A stretch of 40,526 nucleotides of DNA from an uncultured Oscillospiraceae bacterium (GTDB lineage Bacteria; Bacillota; Clostridia; Oscillospirales; JAAYXM01). Under the pieces are notes generated by a model, which had not been told where the DNA came from, did not search any database, and saw only the letters and a program-made list of their open reading frames with translations. The position numbers and the translations under genes were made by a program. Shown here in pieces: positions 39,057 through 40,526 of the stretch (position 1 is the first letter of the stretch; every line of letters begins with the position of its first letter). The stretch is from NCBI GenBank assembly GCA_934646115.1, contig CAKUEM010000012.1, positions 1 to 40,526 of the forward strand, read 5' to 3'.

Positions 39057-39133
39057 CCGGGTGTGGCGCAGCTTGGTAGCGCGCTTGAATGGGGTTCAAG
39101 AGGCCGCAGGTTCAACTCCTGTCACTCGGACCA
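39057..39133 (+). tRNA. tRNA-Pro (anticodon GGG)
   Basis: This 77-base cloverleaf includes an encoded CCA end. The acceptor stem CCGGGTG pairs with CACTCGG (one G-U). The anticodon stem CTTGA/TCAAG encloses the loop ATGGGGT, so the anticodon is GGG and reads CCC and CCU. The T arm has GGTTCAACTCC, and the D arm holds GGTAGCGC. Own promoter upstream and terminator directly downstream, so it is transcribed as a single tRNA gene. Confidence 0.96.
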
Positions 39134-39136
39134 AAT

Positions 39137-39170
39137 GGAGTAAAGCATTTTCGCTTTGCTCCGTTTTTTT
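39137..39170 (+). terminator. Terminator of tRNA-Pro
   Basis: GGAGTAAAGC pairs with GCTTTGCTCC (ten pairs, one T-G) around ATTTTC, followed by GTTTTTTT. Confidence 0.88.
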
Positions 39171-39183
39171 CTTTAATTGCATA

Positions 39184-39236
39184 CAAAAAAACGGTGCAGC
39201 ACCTGTTACTAACAAGTATTGCTCCGTTTTCTTTTT
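39184..39236. terminator. Bidirectional terminator between tRNA-Pro and the amidase gene
   Basis: ACGGTGCA (39191-39198) pairs with TGCTCCGT (39220-39227) with one mismatch. On the plus side it runs into TTTCTTTTTTT, and on the minus side into seven T (39184-39190). It would end the amidase message and back up the tRNA terminator. Confidence 0.7.
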
Positions 39237-39737
39237 TTATTCTGCGCGCACGCCATCGATATGCAAAAAGCGCGCCTGCGCATAGGCATAGCTGCTGAGC
39301 CGCCGCATATACGCATCGCTGCTATGCGTCGCGATATAGATCGTGCGCGGGGAGGGGATACGCCGCGTCGCCACAACGAGCATGGTATGATAAAATTTCC
39401 CCTCCTCGTCGCCCAGCTGGATCACGTCGCCGGGCTGCATTTCAGAAGCGTCCACCTCGGACGCATACGGTCCGACCGAATCGTTTGTGGTCAAAAACTG
39501 ATACAGATAGGGGACTCCGGTCCAGGATGGCGTTCGATCGTCCGGCGAGCGGTAATACCAGCCAAAGGTCGGCGTGTCATTCATGACCCCAGCGCCCGCA
39601 TAAATGCATTGCGAAACGAAATTTGTGCAGTCGCCGCCCAGCCCGTGAAAATCATAGTAAGCCGGATTGCGTGAGAACGCCCATTTTCTGGCGTATTCCA
39701 CCGCTTGCGCGCGGTTATATGGAACTGATCGTAGCAT
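39237..39737 (-). CDS. Amidase-domain (Amidase_6/CHAP-like) cysteine hydrolase
   Basis: The 166-residue protein fits the putative amidase domain family found in spore-forming Firmicutes: YNRAQAVEYARKWAFSRNP, then HGLGGDCTNFVSQCIYAG with the likely nucleophile C37, and GKFYHTMLVVA with the likely H117; DVIQLGDEEG lies between. It resembles papain-like NlpC/CHAP cell-wall amidases. There is no signal peptide, so it works in the cytosol, in the forespore, or needs another export route (inference). GGAGCAGGAG lies upstream of the ATG at 39737, but that ribosome site is inside a terminator hairpin whose seven T directly precede the start codon. Confidence 0.85.
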   Translation of the reverse strand: MLRSVPYNRAQAVEYARKWAFSRNPAYYDFHGLGGDCTNFVSQCIYAGAGVMNDTPTFGWYYRSPDDRTPSWTGVPYLYQFLTTNDSVGPYASEVDASEMQPGDVIQLGDEEGKFYHTMLVVATRRIPSPRTIYIATHSSDAYMRRLSSYAYAQARFLHIDGVRAE

Positions 39738-39787
39738 AAAAAAACTCCTGCTCCTTCCGCATTTATTCTATGCAGAAGAGGCAGGAG
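39738..39787 (-). terminator. Terminator hairpin overlapping the amidase ribosome site
   Basis: On the minus strand CTCCTGC (39781-39787) pairs with GCAGGAG (39745-39751). Inner pairings such as CTCTTC with GAAGGAG and GCAT with ATGC extend it. Seven T (39738-39744) follow and then the amidase ATG. It ends the PTS gene message and includes the amidase ribosome site in its 3' arm. Confidence 0.78.
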
Positions 39788-39802
39788 CTGTGCGTTAGGC
39801 GA

Positions 39803-40526
39803 TCAGAGATCCAGCTTCATATCGCCGTCGTGAATAAAGCCCCATTTGCGAAGCGGGAGATAAAATAAGTAGGAAAGCACAGCGGGCAGCGCGATATGGA
39901 GCAGCAAAATGGCGAGCAGAGTCTGCGTGGTGAAGCCCATGGTGGCGAATGTATTGATCTGCCCGACCAGACCGCTCGTGCCCATGCCCGCGCCCTGCGG
40001 ATTATTCGTCATATGAAACACGAGCGTGGAGATCGGTCCAAGCACCGCCGCGGCAAGTGTGGGCGGCAACAGGATCCATGGATTGCGAACAATATTTGGA
40101 ACTTGCAGCATAGAGGTCCCGATGCCTTGCGCGATCAGTCCGCCAACTTTATTTTCGCGGTAGCTGATCACGGCGAAGCCAACCATCTGCGCGCAGCAGC
40201 CCACGGTCGCCGCGCCGGCGGCAAGCCCGCCAAGCTCCATCATGATGGCGAGCGCGGCGCTTGAGATCGGCGCAGTTAAAACAAGACCCATGATCACAGA
40301 AACGATGATGCCCATGAAGAAGGGCTGCAGCTCTGTAGCGCGCATAATCACCGCGCCCAGCCCGTTCATCAGCGCCTTCACGCCCGGTCCAAGCCCGATC
40401 GAGGCAAGATAGCCCATAATCAGCACGACAAGCGGGGTCACGATGATATCGACCTTGGTCTCCTTTGAGACCAGCTTGCCAAATTCGCAGCCGATCACCG
40501 CCGCGACAAATGCGCCCGCCGGGCCG
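39803..40526 (-). CDS. PTS transporter subunit IIC, PfoR-like, C-terminal part (cut by window edge)
   Basis: About 241 residues of a polytopic membrane protein are present, with repeated hydrophobic helices rich in small residues. Examples are IIVTPLVVLIMGYLASIGLG, FFMGIIVSVIMGLVLTAPISSAALAI, AGAATVGCCAQMVGFAVISY, and FTTQTLLAILLLHIALPAVLSYLFYLP (each shortened to at most 20 residues in reading: TQTLLAILLLHIALPAVLSY). ENKVGGLIAQGIGTSMLQVPNI and NPWILLPPTLAAAVLGP fit the PTS_EIIC_2 group that includes PfoR, PTS-like sugar permeases often without EIIA/EIIB domains. The frame remains open to position 40526, so the N-terminus lies outside. Substrate is unknown. Confidence 0.8.
   Translation of the reverse strand, partial: GPAGAFVAAVIGCEFGKLVSKETKVDIIVTPLVVLIMGYLASIGLGPGVKALMNGLGAVIMRATELQPFFMGIIVSVIMGLVLTAPISSAALAIMMELGGLAAGAATVGCCAQMVGFAVISYRENKVGGLIAQGIGTSMLQVPNIVRNPWILLPPTLAAAVLGPISTLVFHMTNNPQGAGMGTSGLVGQINTFATMGFTTQTLLAILLLHIALPAVLSYLFYLPLRKWGFIHDGDMKLDL

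Overview
The window is chromosomal DNA of a fairly GC-rich member of the Clostridia (Firmicutes/Bacillota). The evidence is a T-box leader on an aromatic operon, the rplS-lepB-rbgA-rnhB-yraN and tig-clpP-clpX-lon-engB gene orders, strong AGGAGG ribosome sites, separate secD and secF genes, and small Clostridia-type proteins (DUF1540, DUF6514, DUF4363/DUF421). Genus cannot be fixed from the sequence alone. No phage, insertion sequence or CRISPR array was seen.

Layout. 1-2993, minus strand: aroF-aroB-aroC (aroC runs off the edge) behind a consensus promoter and a T-box riboswitch with a proposed Phe (UUC) specifier. 3006-4894: divergent oligoendopeptidase pepF. 4902-7956: rplS with its own promoter and terminator, then the overlapping set lepB, rbgA, rnhB, yraN. 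7987-10578: thrC, a convergent tiny Cys-rich DUF1540 gene, and a metallophosphoesterase. 10606-18603: protein quality control (tig with a histone-H1-like tail, clpP, clpX, lon), engB and lysA. 18606-26371: a leucine/citramalate operon, leuA-cimA-leuC-leuD-[secreted SLH-serpin]-leuB, preceded by a consensus promoter followed at once by a terminator, which looks like an attenuator. 26441-29815: asnS, larE, larC (nickel-pincer cofactor). 29803-32652: class Ic aspartate aminotransferase and purB. 32790-35207: secD-secF with promoter and terminator. 35246-36070: a poorly explained stretch with one unrecognised short gene, a palindrome and a 13-base direct repeat. 36071-37861: TIM-barrel sugar isomerase/epimerase, DUF6514, nrdR. 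Minus strand 37858-38915: DUF421-DUF4363 pair. 39014-39236: tRNA-Pro(GGG) with promoter and terminators. 39237-40526, minus: amidase-like protein whose start is fused to the terminator of an upstream PTS IIC gene that is cut by the window end.

How the genes work together. The aro genes make chorismate from PEP and erythrose-4-phosphate, and the T-box would tie them to charging of an aromatic tRNA. LeuA and CimA feed the shared enzymes LeuC, LeuD and LeuB, so one operon supplies 2-ketoisocaproate (Leu) and, through citramalate, 2-ketobutyrate (Ile). Trigger factor, ClpXP and Lon fold or destroy cytosolic proteins. SecD, SecF and LepB serve secretion, and the serpin is a likely exported client.

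The points most worth a second look are the SLH-serpin gene inside the leucine operon, the promoter-terminator unit ahead of leuA, the amidase start buried in a terminator hairpin, the trigger-factor tail, and the unexplained 35.2-36.1 kb segment.
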